Assembly (NCBI GenBank): GCA_022843705.1
Contig: JALHND010000008.1
Location: 1-48,866 of the forward strand
Source: Burkholderiales bacterium
GTDB taxonomy: Bacteria; Pseudomonadota; Gammaproteobacteria; Burkholderiales; SG8-41
Direction of reading: 5' to 3'
Length of the DNA: 48,866 bases
Every line of letters begins with the position of its first letter. Position 1 is the stretch's first letter. Below are positions 34,464-44,347 of the stretch, piece by piece. The position numbers and the translations under genes were made by a program. The notes below the pieces were generated by a model. It did not search any database, had not been told where the DNA came from, and worked only from the letters and a program-made list of their open reading frames with translations.

Positions 34464-34483
34464 GTTTGTGGTGCTGGATTCGC

Positions 34484-34912
34484 ATGGATTTGCAGGGTTT
34501 GCTTGAAAAAACGCTGGCCGGGCTGGGCTATGAACTGGTGGAGCTGGAACGCTCCGCGAGGGGGGCGCTGTTGCGCGTTTTCATCGACAAGCCGGGCGGC
34601 ATCAATGTCGATGATTGTGCCTTGGTGAGTAACCATCTCACCCGGTTGTTTGCGGTGGAAAACGTGGCGTATGACCGTCTGGAGGTTTCGTCTCCGGGGT
34701 TGGACAGGCCATTGCGCACGGCACGGGATTTTGCGCGGTTTGCCGGCCAGACGGCAAGGCTGAAGCTGCGGGTTCCACTGGAGGGGCAGCGCAATTTCGT
34801 CGGCATGCTGTGCGAAGCAGGGGAAGGCAAAGTGGGTCTGGAAGTCGACGGGCGGGTGCTGTCGCTGGACCTCGGCAATGTGGATAAGGCGCGGCTGGTG
34901 CCGGCGCTCTGA
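34484..34912 (+). CDS. rimP: Ribosome maturation factor RimP
   Basis: A 142-residue RimP, needed for 30S subunit maturation. The N-terminal domain has [13 protein letters not shown] and [20 protein letters not shown]. The middle has the signature [12 protein letters not shown]-like segment ([19 protein letters not shown]), and the C-terminal Sm-like barrel follows ([16 protein letters not shown]). The ATG at 34484 starts [13 protein letters not shown], the normal N-terminus; upstream in-frame codons fall in the leader hairpin. The ribosome-binding site is poor. It is the first gene of the rimP-nusA-infB-rbfA-truB run, with nusA 13 bases downstream. Confidence 0.96.
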   Translation: MDLQGLLEKTLAGLGYELVELERSARGALLRVFIDKPGGINVDDCALVSNHLTRLFAVENVAYDRLEVSSPGLDRPLRTARDFARFAGQTARLKLRVPLEGQRNFVGMLCEAGEGKVGLEVDGRVLSLDLGNVDKARLVPAL

Positions 34913-34925
34913 GCGGGAGACGGAT

Positions 34926-36410
34926 ATGAATCGTGAAATTCTGCTGTTGGTGGATGCGCTGGCGCGCGAAAAGAACGTCGACAAGGAAATCGTGTTCGGC
35001 GCGCTCGAACTCGCCCTGGCTTCCGCGGCCAAGAAAAAATTCACCGAGGATGTGGAGGTTCGCGCATCGGTGGACCGCACAACCGGCGAGTTTTCCTTTT
35101 TCCGCCGCTGGGAAGTGGTGAAGAACGAGGAGATCGAATTTCCGTCGCGCCAGTACAAGCTCCACGAGGCGCAGGAAGAAGATCCGGAATACGAGGTCGG
35201 CGATTTCATCGAAGAACCGCTCGAAGGCATGGAGGTTGGCCGTATCGGCGCCCAGACCGCCAAGCAGGTCATTGTGCAGAAGATACGCGATGCCGAGCGC
35301 GAGCAGATCCTCAACGATTTCCTGGCACGCAAGGAGCATCTTGTCACCGGCGTGATCAAGCGCATGGAGCGCGGCAACGCCATCGTCGAATCCGGACGGC
35401 TGGAGGCCGTGCTGCCGCGCGACCAGATGATTCCCAAGGAAAACCTGCGGCTCGGCGACCGCGTGCGCGCCTATGTCTGGAAGGTCGATCGCCAGGCCCG
35501 TGGTCCGCACCTGATCCTTTCTCGCACCGCGCCGGAGTTCATTGCGAGGCTGTTCGAACTCGAGGTGCCGGAAATCGAGGAAGGCCTGCTCGAGATCAAG
35601 GGCGCCGCCCGCGATCCCGGCTCCCGCGCCAAGATCGCAGTGCATTCGAAGGATGCGCGCATCGATCCGATCGGAACCTGCGTCGGCATGCGCGGCTCGC
35701 GCGTGCAGGCAGTCACTGCGGAGCTTGCACAGGAGCGCGTCGACATCGTGCTGTGGAATCCGGATCCGGCGCAGTTTGTCATCAATGCGCTGGCTCCCGC
35801 GGAAGTCAGCAGCATCGTCGTTGACGAAGAGAAACACAGCATGGACATCGTCGTCGACGAGGAAAACCTGGCGCAGGCCATCGGGCGCAACGGGCAGAAC
35901 GTTCGTCTGGCGGGTGAGCTGACAGGATGGGAGCTCAACCTGATGACGGAGGTTGATGCGCAGAAGAAAAGCGAGGAAGAAACCTCGCGCACACGGGCCG
36001 AGTTCATGGAAAAGCTCGACGTCGACGAGGAAGTGGCGGACATACTCGTGCAGGAAGGATTTTCGACTCTGGAGGAGGTGGCCTATGTGCCGCTCAGCGA
36101 AATGCTGGAAATCGAGGCCTTCGACGAAGCGACGGTCAATGAACTGCGCAGCCGTGCCCGTAACGCGTTGCTGACGCAGGCGATTGCCAGCGAGGAAAAA
36201 GTCGAGCACGACATCGAAGACCTGATGAAAGTTGAAGGCATGGATAACGACACTGCACGCTTGCTGGCCTCCAAGGGCATCGCCACGCAGGAAGATCTCG
36301 CGGATTACGCGACTGATGATCTCGTCGAGCTGACCGAGATGGATGCCGAACGTGCAAAAACACTCATCATGGCAGCGCGTGCGCCGTGGTTTGCCGAAAC
36401 GAATGCCTGA
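34926..36410 (+). CDS. nusA: Transcription elongation/termination factor NusA
   Basis: A 494-residue NusA. The order is an N-terminal RNA-polymerase-binding domain (1-125), S1 domain (about 135-200, with [20 protein letters not shown]), two KH domains ([20 protein letters not shown] and [20 protein letters not shown]), and two C-terminal acidic helix-hairpin repeats. The latter are [20 protein letters not shown] and the weaker [20 protein letters not shown]. It modulates pausing, termination and antitermination. The start at 34926 has GGGAG about ten bases upstream. Neighbours are rimP (13 bases upstream) and infB (19 bases downstream). Confidence 0.98.
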   Translation: MNREILLLVDALAREKNVDKEIVFGALELALASAAKKKFTEDVEVRASVDRTTGEFSFFRRWEVVKNEEIEFPSRQYKLHEAQEEDPEYEVGDFIEEPLEGMEVGRIGAQTAKQVIVQKIRDAEREQILNDFLARKEHLVTGVIKRMERGNAIVESGRLEAVLPRDQMIPKENLRLGDRVRAYVWKVDRQARGPHLILSRTAPEFIARLFELEVPEIEEGLLEIKGAARDPGSRAKIAVHSKDARIDPIGTCVGMRGSRVQAVTAELAQERVDIVLWNPDPAQFVINALAPAEVSSIVVDEEKHSMDIVVDEENLAQAIGRNGQNVRLAGELTGWELNLMTEVDAQKKSEEETSRTRAEFMEKLDVDEEVADILVQEGFSTLEEVAYVPLSEMLEIEAFDEATVNELRSRARNALLTQAIASEEKVEHDIEDLMKVEGMDNDTARLLASKGIATQEDLADYATDDLVELTEMDAERAKTLIMAARAPWFAETNA

Positions 36411-36429
36411 GATCCGAAAATAACGAGCA

Positions 36430-38985
36430 ATGGCACAGATAAAAGTCAAAGAGTTTGCCCAGGAACTGGGCGTCCAGCCGGAGTTGCTGCTTGAGCAGTT
36501 GCGTGCGGCAGGTGTCACAAAAGCGCTGACCGGCGATGCCGTTCTGACGGAGAAGGACAAAACCCAGCTTCTCGATCATTTGCGGGAATCGCATGGCGCC
36601 AAGGACGGGAAGCAGAAAATCACGCTGACCCGCAGGCAGACCACTGAAATCAAGAAGGCGGATGCCACGACAGGCAAGGCGCGCACCATCCAGGTCGAGG
36701 TGCGGAAAAAGCGCGTGCTGATCAAGCGTGATGCCGTCGAGCCGGAAAAGGTCGAGGAACCGCAGGTCGCAAAACCGGTGCTTGATGCCGCTGAAATTGC
36801 CGCCCGCGAGGCGGAGGCCAAACAGCAGGCTGAGCTGGCGGCGAGGCAGGCCGAAGATGTTGCCAAGAAGCAGGAAAAACGCAAAAAGGCGCAGGTCGCC
36901 GCGGAAGCGGCAGCCGAGGCGGCTGTGGCAAAGGCAGTGCAGCCGGTTGCCGAGCAGACTGCGGCTTCTCCGGCTGTGGAGCCCGTCGTGGAAGGCACGA
37001 TACACAAGCCGGCAGTGCCTGCCGGCGATGCGGCAAACAAAGCCAAAAAAGGCCCCAAAAAGCCGGTCAAGCAGGTCGTGTGGCAGGATCCGGCCGCACG
37101 CAAGCGCAGCATCAAGACCCGAGGGGATGCATCCGGCGGACTGGGCTGGCGGGAACGCAAGGTGCATCGCACCACCCACAAGCATGAGGGCGATCAGCAG
37201 CACGGCTTCATGGCGCCGACTGAGCCGGTTGTGCGCGAGGTGCTTATTCCTGAAACGATTACAGTCGCCGATCTGGCGCACAAGATGTCGGTTAAAGCAG
37301 CCGAAGTCATCAAGGCGCTGATGAAGCTCGGCACCATGGCGACCATCAACCAGGTGCTCGACCAGGATACGGCGATCATCCTGGTGGAGGAAATGGGTCA
37401 TACGGCGAAGCGCGCCAAACTGGACGAACCGGATGCCTTCCTTGTCGAATCCGCAGGGCAGGCCGAGGTGAAAGCGGAGCCGCGAGCGCCGGTGGTCACG
37501 GTGATGGGGCACGTCGATCACGGCAAGACATCACTGCTTGACTACATCCGGCGCACCCGCGTCGCCAGCGGCGAAGCGGGCGGCATTACCCAGCATATCG
37601 GTGCCTATCACGTGGAAACGCCGCGCGGCATGATCACCTTCCTCGATACCCCCGGCCACGAAGCCTTCACCGCCATGCGCGCGCGGGGAGCGAAGGTGAC
37701 TGACCTGGTGATTCTGGTGGTGGCTGCGGATGACGGCGTGATGCCGCAGACGGCTGAAGCCATTCATCACGCAAAGGCAGGTAATGTGCCGATCGTGGTG
37801 GCGCTCAACAAGATAGACAAGCCCGAGGCCAATGCGGAGCGGGTCAAGCAGGATCTTGCTGCCCGTGAAGTGGTGCCTGAAGAATGGGGCGGTGACACCA
37901 TGTTTGTCGAGGTCTCCGCAAAGACCGGGCAGGGCATAGACAGTCTGCTGGAGCGCATACTGCTCCAGGCGGAAGTGCTGGAACTGAAAACGCCGCGCGA
38001 TGCGCCGGCGAAGGGCATCGTTGTCGAAGCCAGGCTCGACAAGGGGCGCGGTCCCGTGGCGACCGTGCTGGTGCAGTCGGGAACCCTGAAGCGGGGTGAC
38101 GTGGTTCTCGCGGGCGCGGTGTTCGGACGTGTGCGGGCATTGCTGGACGAAACAGGGAAAACCATAGAGTCCGCCGGGCCGTCGATTCCGGTGGAAGTGC
38201 TGGGTCTGTCCGATGTCCCGGCTGCAGGCGCCGAAGTCATGGTGCTGGGTGACGAGCGCAAGGCGCGTGAAATCGCCCTCTTCCGCCAGGGCAAATACCG
38301 CGACGTGAAACTGGCCAAGCAGCAGGCCGCAAAACTTGAGAACATGTTCGATCAGATGGGTGATGGCGAGGTCAAGACGCTGTCGCTGATCATCAAGGCG
38401 GATGTGCAGGGTTCGTTCGAAGGTCTCACCCACGCGCTGGGCAAGCTCTCGACCGACGAAGTGAAGGTCAACATCGTGCATGCCGCCGTCGGCGGCATCA
38501 CGGAATCCGACGTCAACCTGGCGCTGGCCTCTAAGGCGGTCATCATCGGCTTCAATGCCAGGGCCGACGGCATGGCGCGCAAGCTGGCCGAAGGCAACGG
38601 CGTCGACATTCGCTACTACAACGTGATTTACGATGCGGTGGACGAAATCAAGGCCGCCCTGACCGGGATGCTGTCGCCGGAGCGCAAGGAAAATGCAGTT
38701 GGCCTGGTGGAAATCCGGCAGGTCTTCCGCATTTCAAAAGTCGGCGCGGTTGCCGGCTGTTACGTGCTCGAAGGACTGATCCGCAGGGGTTCCAGGGTGC
38801 GCGTGCTCCGCGACAACGTAGTCATACACGAGGGTGAGCTTGATTCGCTCAAGCGCTTCAAGGATGACGTGCGCGAAGTCAAGGCCGGCTTCGAATGCGG
38901 CCTGTCGCTGAAGAACTTCAACGACATCAAGGAAGGTGACCAGCTGGAAGTCTTTGAAGTTGTCGAAGTGGCGAGGACGTTATAA
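36430..38985 (+). CDS. infB: Translation initiation factor IF-2
   Basis: An 851-residue IF-2. An N-terminal IF2_N domain ([20 protein letters not shown]) is followed by a long Ala/Glu/Lys-rich linker (about 60-260) and a second IF2_N-like domain ([20 protein letters not shown]). The GTPase domain starts near residue 355 with G1 [10 protein letters not shown]3 DTPGHEAF and G4 NKID. Domain II, the linker and the C-terminal fMet-tRNA-binding domain ([19 protein letters not shown]) complete it. It brings initiator tRNA to the 30S subunit. The internal GTG/ATG starts for shorter forms known in E. coli were not assigned. Confidence 0.98.
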   Translation: MAQIKVKEFAQELGVQPELLLEQLRAAGVTKALTGDAVLTEKDKTQLLDHLRESHGAKDGKQKITLTRRQTTEIKKADATTGKARTIQVEVRKKRVLIKRDAVEPEKVEEPQVAKPVLDAAEIAAREAEAKQQAELAARQAEDVAKKQEKRKKAQVAAEAAAEAAVAKAVQPVAEQTAASPAVEPVVEGTIHKPAVPAGDAANKAKKGPKKPVKQVVWQDPAARKRSIKTRGDASGGLGWRERKVHRTTHKHEGDQQHGFMAPTEPVVREVLIPETITVADLAHKMSVKAAEVIKALMKLGTMATINQVLDQDTAIILVEEMGHTAKRAKLDEPDAFLVESAGQAEVKAEPRAPVVTVMGHVDHGKTSLLDYIRRTRVASGEAGGITQHIGAYHVETPRGMITFLDTPGHEAFTAMRARGAKVTDLVILVVAADDGVMPQTAEAIHHAKAGNVPIVVALNKIDKPEANAERVKQDLAAREVVPEEWGGDTMFVEVSAKTGQGIDSLLERILLQAEVLELKTPRDAPAKGIVVEARLDKGRGPVATVLVQSGTLKRGDVVLAGAVFGRVRALLDETGKTIESAGPSIPVEVLGLSDVPAAGAEVMVLGDERKAREIALFRQGKYRDVKLAKQQAAKLENMFDQMGDGEVKTLSLIIKADVQGSFEGLTHALGKLSTDEVKVNIVHAAVGGITESDVNLALASKAVIIGFNARADGMARKLAEGNGVDIRYYNVIYDAVDEIKAALTGMLSPERKENAVGLVEIRQVFRISKVGAVAGCYVLEGLIRRGSRVRVLRDNVVIHEGELDSLKRFKDDVREVKAGFECGLSLKNFNDIKEGDQLEVFEVVEVARTL

Positions 38986-39030
38986 GGAGTTTCCGCGTCG
39001 CCGGCCGGCTGTTTGCAGATCGGGGGTTCC

Positions 39031-39402
39031 ATGCCTAAAGATTTTTCCCGCGGACGGCGGATTGCCGATCAGATCCAGCGCGAGCTGTCCGACATCATCC
39101 GCCTGGAGATCAAGGATCCCCGCGTTGCGCTGGTTACCGTGACCGATGTCGAGGTGTCGCAGGACAATGCGCATGCCAAGGTGTTCTTCACGGTTCTCGG
39201 GGAACCCGCGCAGCAGGAGGCGGCCGAACGCGCGCTTGGGCATGCCTCGGGCTTCGTGCGCAGCGCCCTGGCAAAACGCATCAAGCTGCGCACGGTTCCG
39301 CAACTTCACTTCCATTACGATGTCTCGATCGAACGCGGCATGCGGCTGTCCCGGCTGATTGACGAGGCTGTGGCCGAGCCCGCAGGGAAAAAACGGCCGT
39401 GA
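39031..39402 (+). CDS. rbfA: Ribosome-binding factor A
   Basis: A 123-residue RbfA, a KH-like protein that binds the 30S subunit and helps mature the 16S rRNA 5' end. Typical features are GRRIADQIQRELSDIIRLEI near the start, DPRVALVTVTDVEVSQDNAHAK split over two strands, and the end LHFHYDVSIERGMRLSRLID. The ATG at 39031 is preferred to an in-frame codon at 39013 because MPKDFSRGRR is the family start and GGGGG lies just upstream. The stop overlaps the truB GTG start by four bases. Confidence 0.96.
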   Translation: MPKDFSRGRRIADQIQRELSDIIRLEIKDPRVALVTVTDVEVSQDNAHAKVFFTVLGEPAQQEAAERALGHASGFVRSALAKRIKLRTVPQLHFHYDVSIERGMRLSRLIDEAVAEPAGKKRP

Positions 39403-40352
39403 CACCGGCTGCTGCCGGCCGTGAAGTGGTCGACGGTGTGCTGTTGCTTGACAAGCCACGGGGGCTGACTTCGCAGCAGGCGGTGGCCCGTGCCAAGTGG
39501 CTGTTCAACGCGCGCAAGGCCGGGCATACCGGAACGCTGGACCCGATGGCCGACGGACTGCTCCCGATCGGCTTTGGCGAAGCGACCAAGTTTTCACAAT
39601 TCCTGCTGGATGCCGACAAGCGTTATCTGGCAACCCTGCGGCTGGGAATGACCACCACGACCGGGGATGCCGAGGGCGAAGTGACGGCAGAGTCGCCGGT
39701 AGCCGTGACCCGGGCGCAGATTGAGGAGGTGGTGCGGGGGTTTACGGGTCCCCAGCAGCAACTGCCTCCCATGCATGCGGCGATCAAGGTCGGTGGCAAG
39801 CCGCTTTATGTCTATGCCCGGTCGGGTGTCACAGTGGAGCGGGAAACTCGTTCCATAGTTATTAAATCAATACAAGTTGTTGATTATAAAGATAAATTTT
39901 TGATTATTCGAGTATTCTGCAGTAAAGGCACTTATATCCGGGTGCTGGCCGAGGACATCGGCCGCGTCCTGGGCTGTGGTGCACATCTGACGGCCTTGAC
40001 GCGGGAGGCGGCCGGCAATCTGGATCTGGATCAAGCCGTTTCGATGGTGGAACTGGAGGCGATGCCCTTGCCGCAGAGGCTGGATAAAATGTTGCCGGTG
40101 GATACTTTTGCTGCCGGATTGCCGCGACTCGACGTGGCCGCCGACCTGGAGCGCCGCCTGCTGATGGGGCAGCAGGCCGACCTCGGGCAGTCGGGATCTC
40201 CGGGGTTGCATCGGCTTTACGGGGCTGAAGGGGATTTTTTTGGTGTAGGTGAACTCACCGCAGGAATCCTGCTGGCCCGGCGCCTGCTGGGTCGGGCAGC
40301 AGCGGCTGTTTCGGGCCCAAACAGCTTGAGTAATCCGGCAGTTACAGAGTAA
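39399..40352 (+). CDS. truB: tRNA pseudouridine-55 synthase TruB
   Basis: A 317-residue TruB that makes pseudouridine 55 in the T-loop of tRNAs. The catalytic Asp48 is in HTGTLDPMADGLLP. Other motifs are DKRYLATLRLGMTTTTGDAEG, SAIKV-type MHAAIKVGGKPLYVYAR, CSKGTYIRVLAEDIGRVLGCGAHL and the C-terminal PUA-like strand region. It starts with GTG overlapping the rbfA stop (four bases). Codons for residues about 153-173, just before CSKGTYIR, are strongly AT-rich (39855-39918) while the flanks are GC-rich. Even so, the protein there (RSIVIKSIQVVDYKDKFLI) still aligns with the normal TruB fold and no length is gained. Confidence 0.96.
   Translation: MTPAAAGREVVDGVLLLDKPRGLTSQQAVARAKWLFNARKAGHTGTLDPMADGLLPIGFGEATKFSQFLLDADKRYLATLRLGMTTTTGDAEGEVTAESPVAVTRAQIEEVVRGFTGPQQQLPPMHAAIKVGGKPLYVYARSGVTVERETRSIVIKSIQVVDYKDKFLIIRVFCSKGTYIRVLAEDIGRVLGCGAHLTALTREAAGNLDLDQAVSMVELEAMPLPQRLDKMLPVDTFAAGLPRLDVAADLERRLLMGQQADLGQSGSPGLHRLYGAEGDFFGVGELTAGILLARRLLGRAAAAVSGPNSLSNPAVTE
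39855..39918. repeat. AT-rich tract inside truB, copy G
   Basis: About 64 bases of markedly AT-rich sequence within GC-rich truB. It contains AAATCAATA (39864-39872) and two TTGATTAT units (39889-39896 and 39900-39907), sharing the TATTGATTT / AAATCAATA core with the intergenic AT tracts. The reading frame is kept. Confidence 0.45.
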
Positions 40353-40355
40353 AAT
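40326..40355 (+). promoter_or_regulatory. rpsO: Probable rpsO promoter
   Basis: TTGAGT (40326-40331), an 18-base spacer and TAAAAT (40350-40355). The -35 lies within the end of truB, and transcription would start about 20 bases before the rpsO ATG. Confidence 0.6.
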
Positions 40356-40382
40356 AACGCGTTTTTTCGTCGGAGACAGAAC

Positions 40383-40652
40383 ATGGCTGTAACCACTGCC
40401 CAAAAGGCGCAGGTTTTGCAGGACTTTCAGCGTGCCAAGGGCGATTCGGGTTCACCCGAGGTCCAGGTCGCATTGCTGACCGCACGCATCACGGATTTGA
40501 CAGAACATTTCAAGGCGCACAGCAAGGATCATCATTCCCGCCGTGGTCTGCTGCGGATGGTCAGCAAACGCCGCAAACTGCTGGATTATCTGAAAAGAAC
40601 CAAGGCCGAGCAGTACAAGGCGCTGATCGAGCGTCTTGGCCTTCGCAAGTAA
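40383..40652 (+). CDS. rpsO: 30S ribosomal protein S15
   Basis: An 89-residue S15, a primary 16S rRNA-binding protein of the central domain of the 30S subunit. The family pattern is clear: [40 protein letters not shown] and [17 protein letters not shown]. The start ATG at 40383 has GGAG about eight bases upstream. It follows truB by 30 bases and precedes pnp, the usual proteobacterial order. Two hairpins lie between it and pnp. Confidence 0.98.
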   Translation: MAVTTAQKAQVLQDFQRAKGDSGSPEVQVALLTARITDLTEHFKAHSKDHHSRRGLLRMVSKRRKLLDYLKRTKAEQYKALIERLGLRK

Positions 40653-40718
40653 GCAGGCCGTCATGCAGGTCTGCAATGCCGGTGTCCGTGTGCAGTCCGC
40701 ACGGTGCCTGGTTGTAAA

Positions 40719-40740
40719 GCCGGCGCTGGGGAGCGCCGGC
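40719..40740 (+). other. Hairpin in the rpsO-pnp spacer
   Basis: A perfect 9-base stem GCCGGCGCT / AGCGCCGGC with a GGGG loop and no T tract. In E. coli this spacer carries an RNase III-cut stem through which PNPase controls its own mRNA; a similar processing role here is an inference from position. Confidence 0.5.
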
Positions 40741-40764
40741 AGCTAGCACTTATTGATCCTCCGG

Positions 40765-40793
40765 AAGACCGCGTGTGCGGTCTTTTTGTTTTT
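40765..40793 (+). terminator. Intrinsic terminator between rpsO and pnp
   Basis: AAGACCGC (40765-40772), loop GTGT, GCGGTCTT (40777-40784) and a T-rich tail. It ends about 30 bases before the pnp start, and I see no promoter between, so pnp must be read through from upstream. Confidence 0.82.
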
Positions 40794-40823
40794 GAGCAGA
40801 GCAAAGAGAAAAGGAAAACCATT

Positions 40824-42935
40824 TTGAACCCGGTAAAGAAAACTTTGATGTGGGGCCGCCACCAGCTGACGCTGGAGACCGGCGAAATCGCGCGCCAGGC
40901 TTCCGGTGCGGTTTTGGTGACGATGGAGGATACGGTGGTCCTGGTGACCGCCGTGGCGGCGCGCAATGCCAAACCGGGACAGGATTTTTTCCCGCTGACG
41001 GTGGATTACCAGGAGCGGACCTACGCCGCCGGCAAGATTCCCGGCGGTTTTTTCCGCCGTGAAGGCCGTCCTTCGGAAAAGGAAATCCTGACTTGTCGTC
41101 TCATCGACCGTCCGATCCGTCCGCTGTTCCCCGAGGGGTTTTACAACGAGATCCAGATCGTCGCTACGGTGATGTCGTCGAACAGCGAAATCGATTCCGA
41201 CATTCCGGCGATGGTCGGTGCATCCGCCGCCCTGGCGTTGTCCGGCGTGCCTTTCGCCGGCCCGATCGGCGCTGCGCGGGTCGCTTACGCCAATGGCCAG
41301 TACATTCTCAATCCGACGGCGACCGAACTGAAAACCTCGCAGCTGGACCTGGTTGTTGCCGGTACCGAGCAGGCCGTGCTGATGGTCGAGTCCGAGGCTC
41401 AGCAGTTGCCCGAAGACGTCATGCTTGGTGCGGTCGTGTTCGGTCACGAGCAGATGCAGGTCGTGATCAAGGCGATCAACGAGATGGTCGACGAGATCGG
41501 AGTGCCTGAATACAACTGGCAGGCGCCGGCGAAGGACGAGCAGTTGATCGCGCGGATGTCGCAGATTGCCGAGGCCGAGCTGCGCGCCGCATACCAGATC
41601 AGGCAGAAACAGGCGCGTACCGTGCGCATCAAGGAAATCACCCAGAAAGTCGTTGCGGAACTGCTGCCGGCCGATGCCTCCGCCGACCTGATCAATGCAG
41701 TGAAAAACGAGCTGGGCAACCTCGAAGCCAAGATCGTGCGCAACCAGATTCTCGACGGCGAGCCGCGTATCGACGGACGTGATACCCGCACCGTGCGCCC
41801 GATCACCATCCGCACCGGTGTGCTGCCCAGGACCCACGGTTCAGCGCTGTTTACCCGCGGCGAGACCCAGGCAATCGTGGTTGCCACCCTCGGCACCTCG
41901 CGTGACGAGCAGATCATCGATGCGCTGCAGGGCGAATACCGCGACCGTTTCATGCTGCACTACAACTTCCCGCCGTATTCGACCGGCGAAACCGGCCGCG
42001 TCGGCTCCCCGAAGCGCCGCGAAATCGGTCACGGCCGCCTGGCCAAGCGTGCGCTTGTGGCCGTGCTGCCCACTGCCGAAGAGTTTGCCTATTCGATCCG
42101 TGTTGTTTCGGAAATCACCGAATCAAACGGCTCGAGCTCGATGGCATCGGTCTGCGGCGGCTGCCTGTCGCTGATGGATGCCGGCGTGCCGCTGAAGGCA
42201 CAGGTTGCCGGCATCGCGATGGGGCTGATCAAGGAAGGCAACCGCTTTGCGGTGCTCTCCGACATCCTTGGTGATGAAGATCACCTCGGTGACATGGATT
42301 TCAAGGTGGCGGGCACCGAGACGGGCGTCACCGCCCTGCAGATGGACATCAAGATCACCGGCATCACCAAGGAAATCATGCATGCCGCCCTGGTCCAGGC
42401 CCGCGAGGGACGTCTGCACATCCTGGAAAAAATGCGCACTGCGATCGACGCGCCGCGTACCGAGCTCTCCGCTTGGGCGCCGCGGATGATCACGATGAAG
42501 ATCAAGCCGGAGAAGATCCGCGACGTCATCGGCAAGGGCGGGGCGGTCATTCGCGCCATCACCGAGGAAACCGGCACCACGATCGACATCCAGGATGACG
42601 GCACGGTGACCATCGCCTGCGTGTCGTCGGAGGGCGGTGAAAATGCCCGCAAGCGCATCGAAGACCTGACGGCGGATGTCGAGGTCGGCCGCATTTACGA
42701 CGGCACCGTGCTCAAGCTGCTCGACTTTGGCGCCATTGTCAGCGTGCTTCCCGGCCGTGACGGCCTGCTGCACATCTCGCAGATTGCCAACGAGCGGGTG
42801 AATAGCGTCGCCGACCACCTCAAGGAAGGCCAGGCGGTGCGGGTCAAGGTGCTTGAGGCCGATGAAAAAGGACGCCTGCGCCTGTCGATGAAGGCTGTTA
42901 ACGCACCTGCGGAGCAGGCTGCGCCGGTCCAGTAA
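40824..42935 (+). CDS. pnp: Polynucleotide phosphorylase
   Basis: A 703-residue 3'-5' phosphorolytic exoribonuclease. Two RNase PH-like domains flank a helical region; the second carries [14 protein letters not shown] and [16 protein letters not shown] domain ([19 protein letters not shown], from about residue 560) and an S1 domain ([20 protein letters not shown], from about 625) follow. It degrades RNA and polymerises tails, and normally works with RNase E in the degradosome. A TTG start at 40824 is chosen: AAGGAAAA lies about six bases upstream and the encoded [13 protein letters not shown] aligns with the usual N-terminus. The next ATG would cut conserved residues. Confidence 0.97.
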   Translation: MNPVKKTLMWGRHQLTLETGEIARQASGAVLVTMEDTVVLVTAVAARNAKPGQDFFPLTVDYQERTYAAGKIPGGFFRREGRPSEKEILTCRLIDRPIRPLFPEGFYNEIQIVATVMSSNSEIDSDIPAMVGASAALALSGVPFAGPIGAARVAYANGQYILNPTATELKTSQLDLVVAGTEQAVLMVESEAQQLPEDVMLGAVVFGHEQMQVVIKAINEMVDEIGVPEYNWQAPAKDEQLIARMSQIAEAELRAAYQIRQKQARTVRIKEITQKVVAELLPADASADLINAVKNELGNLEAKIVRNQILDGEPRIDGRDTRTVRPITIRTGVLPRTHGSALFTRGETQAIVVATLGTSRDEQIIDALQGEYRDRFMLHYNFPPYSTGETGRVGSPKRREIGHGRLAKRALVAVLPTAEEFAYSIRVVSEITESNGSSSMASVCGGCLSLMDAGVPLKAQVAGIAMGLIKEGNRFAVLSDILGDEDHLGDMDFKVAGTETGVTALQMDIKITGITKEIMHAALVQAREGRLHILEKMRTAIDAPRTELSAWAPRMITMKIKPEKIRDVIGKGGAVIRAITEETGTTIDIQDDGTVTIACVSSEGGENARKRIEDLTADVEVGRIYDGTVLKLLDFGAIVSVLPGRDGLLHISQIANERVNSVADHLKEGQAVRVKVLEADEKGRLRLSMKAVNAPAEQAAPVQ

Positions 42936-42966
42936 CAGGAATTGCCGCGCGCCGGACACCGGCTGC

Positions 42967-43006
42967 GGAAAAAACAAAGGGGGCCTCGGCCCCCTTTGTT
43001 TTTTCC
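42967..43006. terminator. Bidirectional terminator between pnp and dksA
   Basis: A perfect inverted repeat of 19 bases per arm (42967-42985 and 42988-43006), with a GGGGGCC core flanked by A-rich and T-rich ends. It can stop transcription from both convergent genes. Confidence 0.92.
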
Positions 43007-43021
43007 GGCTGATGTCCGTGA

Positions 43022-43444
43022 TTACTTGGCGACCTGGCGCTCGCGCAGTTCGTCGAGTGTCTTGCAGTCAATGCAGAGCGTTGCAGTCGGACGCGCTTCC
43101 AGCCGCTTGAGCCCGATTTCCACGCCGCAGGAATCGCAATAACCGTAATCCTTGGCTGCGATGCGGGCGATTGTTTCGTCGATTTTCTTGATCAGCTTGC
43201 GCTCGCGGTCCCGGTTGCGCAGTTCCAGCGACATGTCGGATTCCTGGCTTGCACGGTCGTTGGGATCGGCAAAAATGGTGGCCTCGTCCTGCATCGTGTG
43301 GACGGTGCGGTCGATGTCCTGGGAGAGCTCCCGCTTCATTTCCTCGAGCATTTTGCGGAAATGCGCCAGTTGCCGCGCATTCATGTATTCCTCTTTTCCC
43401 TTGGCTTTGTAAGCAGGGAAGTTTTTCAGCATTTCGGTGGCCAT
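43022..43444 (-). CDS. dksA: RNA polymerase-binding transcription factor DksA
   Basis: A 140-residue DksA that binds the secondary channel of RNA polymerase and, with ppGpp, adjusts rRNA and amino-acid promoters. The coiled coil holds the tip sequence DPNDRASQE (the DxxDxA motif). The zinc finger is CDSCG and CIDC, intact, so this is the four-cysteine form. Family-conserved EEYMNARQLAHF near residue 16 shows that the start must lie upstream. I choose the ATG at 43444, though it has no clear ribosome-binding site. ATG 43432 is possible, and the TTG at 43504 seems too long. Confidence 0.94.
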   Translation of the reverse strand: MATEMLKNFPAYKAKGKEEYMNARQLAHFRKMLEEMKRELSQDIDRTVHTMQDEATIFADPNDRASQESDMSLELRNRDRERKLIKKIDETIARIAAKDYGYCDSCGVEIGLKRLEARPTATLCIDCKTLDELRERQVAK

Positions 43445-43536
43445 GAGGAGGTTTCGTGCGCTTAAAAAAGAAGCTTTAATAACAGAATTCGATACCCGTC
43501 GCAAGCAAAGGAACGCCCGCTCTGCCGCCTGTCCAA

Positions 43537-43566
43537 TTGACGCTCGAGCAGGGGGCGGAGTATATT
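43537..43566 (+). promoter_or_regulatory. Promoter of the tRNA-Arg / tRNA-His pair
   Basis: TTGACG (43537-43542), an 18-base spacer and TATATT (43561-43566), followed by a GC-rich discriminator (ACGCGCC). That discriminator type is usual at stringently controlled stable-RNA promoters. DksA is encoded next door, on the other strand. Confidence 0.7.
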
Positions 43567-43615
43567 ACGCGCCTTCGGTTTAGGCGGGGTTCGCCCGGCA
43601 TTCCCGCCCGATTTT

Positions 43616-43692
43616 GTGCCCGTAGCTCAACCGGATAGAGCACCGGCCTTCTAAGCCGGGGGTTGTGGGTTCGAGTCCCGCCGGGCGCGCCA
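43616..43692 (+). tRNA. tRNA-Arg (UCU)
   Basis: A complete cloverleaf of 77 bases with encoded CCA. The acceptor stem GTGCCCG pairs with CGGGCGC (one T-G pair). The D-arm is GCTC...GAGC, the anticodon stem CCGGC/GCCGG holds TCT at 43650-43652, and the T-arm contains GTTCGAGTC. It reads AGA/AGG codons, which are rare in a GC-rich genome. Confidence 0.97.
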
Positions 43693-43722
43693 GATTCCGG
43701 CGCTGATCATGGCAGTTCCAGT

Positions 43723-43799
43723 GGTGGCTGTAGCTCAGTTGGTAGAGTCCCGGATTGTGATTCCGGTTGTCGTGGGTTCGAGTCCCATCAGCCACCCCA
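43723..43799 (+). tRNA. tRNA-His (GUG)
   Basis: A complete cloverleaf with encoded CCA. The acceptor stem GTGGCTG pairs with CAGCCAC. The extra G at 43723 faces discriminator C 43796, the tRNA-His identity pair. The anticodon GTG is at 43757-43759 within CCGGA/TCCGG. It is 30 bases after tRNA-Arg and probably co-transcribed with it. Confidence 0.97.
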
Positions 43800-43838
43800 T
43801 CCTGCGCCGGAGGCTCCGGCGCCATTCTCCCGCAATGT

Positions 43839-44285
43839 TCAGGTCCTGGCGCGCACCAGGCGCTGCTGCTCGCGTTGCCACTCCCGGTCTTTTTCGGTCG
43901 CACGCTTGTCGTGCTGCTTTTTGCCCTTGGCCAATCCGATTTCCAGCTTGATCCGGCCTTTTGAGTAATGCAGATCCAGCGGTACCAGCGTATAACCCGC
44001 ACGTTCGACGCTGCCGATCAGGCGGGTGATTTCCTCGGCATGCAACAGCAGCTTGCGGGTGCGGGTCGGGTCCGGCAGCACGTGAGTCGACGCAGTGGGC
44101 AGCGGGCTGATGTGGCAGCCGAGCAGGAAAAGCTCGGAGTTGCTGACAATCACGTAGGCTTCCTTGATCTGCGCCCGGCCGGCCCGCACGGCTTTGACCT
44201 CCCAGCCCTCAAGGGCGATACCCGCCTCGAAACGCTGTTCGATAAAATAGTCGTGAAACGCCTTTTTGTTCTGAACGATACTCAT
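43839..44285 (-). CDS. smpB: SsrA-binding protein SmpB
   Basis: A 148-residue SmpB, the tmRNA partner in trans-translation that frees stalled ribosomes. It has the N-terminal [20 protein letters not shown], the oligonucleotide-binding barrel ([50 protein letters not shown]) and a basic tail ([20 protein letters not shown]) needed for mRNA-channel binding. The tmRNA gene itself is not in the window. It is divergent from ratA with 62 bases between starts. Confidence 0.97.
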   Translation of the reverse strand: MSIVQNKKAFHDYFIEQRFEAGIALEGWEVKAVRAGRAQIKEAYVIVSNSELFLLGCHISPLPTASTHVLPDPTRTRKLLLHAEEITRLIGSVERAGYTLVPLDLHYSKGRIKLEIGLAKGKKQHDKRATEKDREWQREQQRLVRART

Positions 44286-44347
44286 ATGGGCCTGCGCATG
44301 GACAGCCGTATTCTAACCGGCCCGGAAGGGCAGTTGCGGTCAACCGC

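Noticed and set aside
43445-43504. A longer dksA starting with TTG at 43504
   Set aside because: The added residues do not resemble DksA and the codons overlap a probable promoter; the ATG at 43444 gives typical length.
43804-43822. The palindrome GCGCCGGAGGCTCCGGCGC as a terminator after tRNA-His / smpB
   Set aside because: It forms a perfect stem but has almost no loop and no T tract on either side. It may be a terminator of another kind, but I cannot support it.
43800-44347. A tmRNA (ssrA) gene next to smpB
   Set aside because: No tRNA-Ala-like ends or tag-peptide frame found on either strand here.
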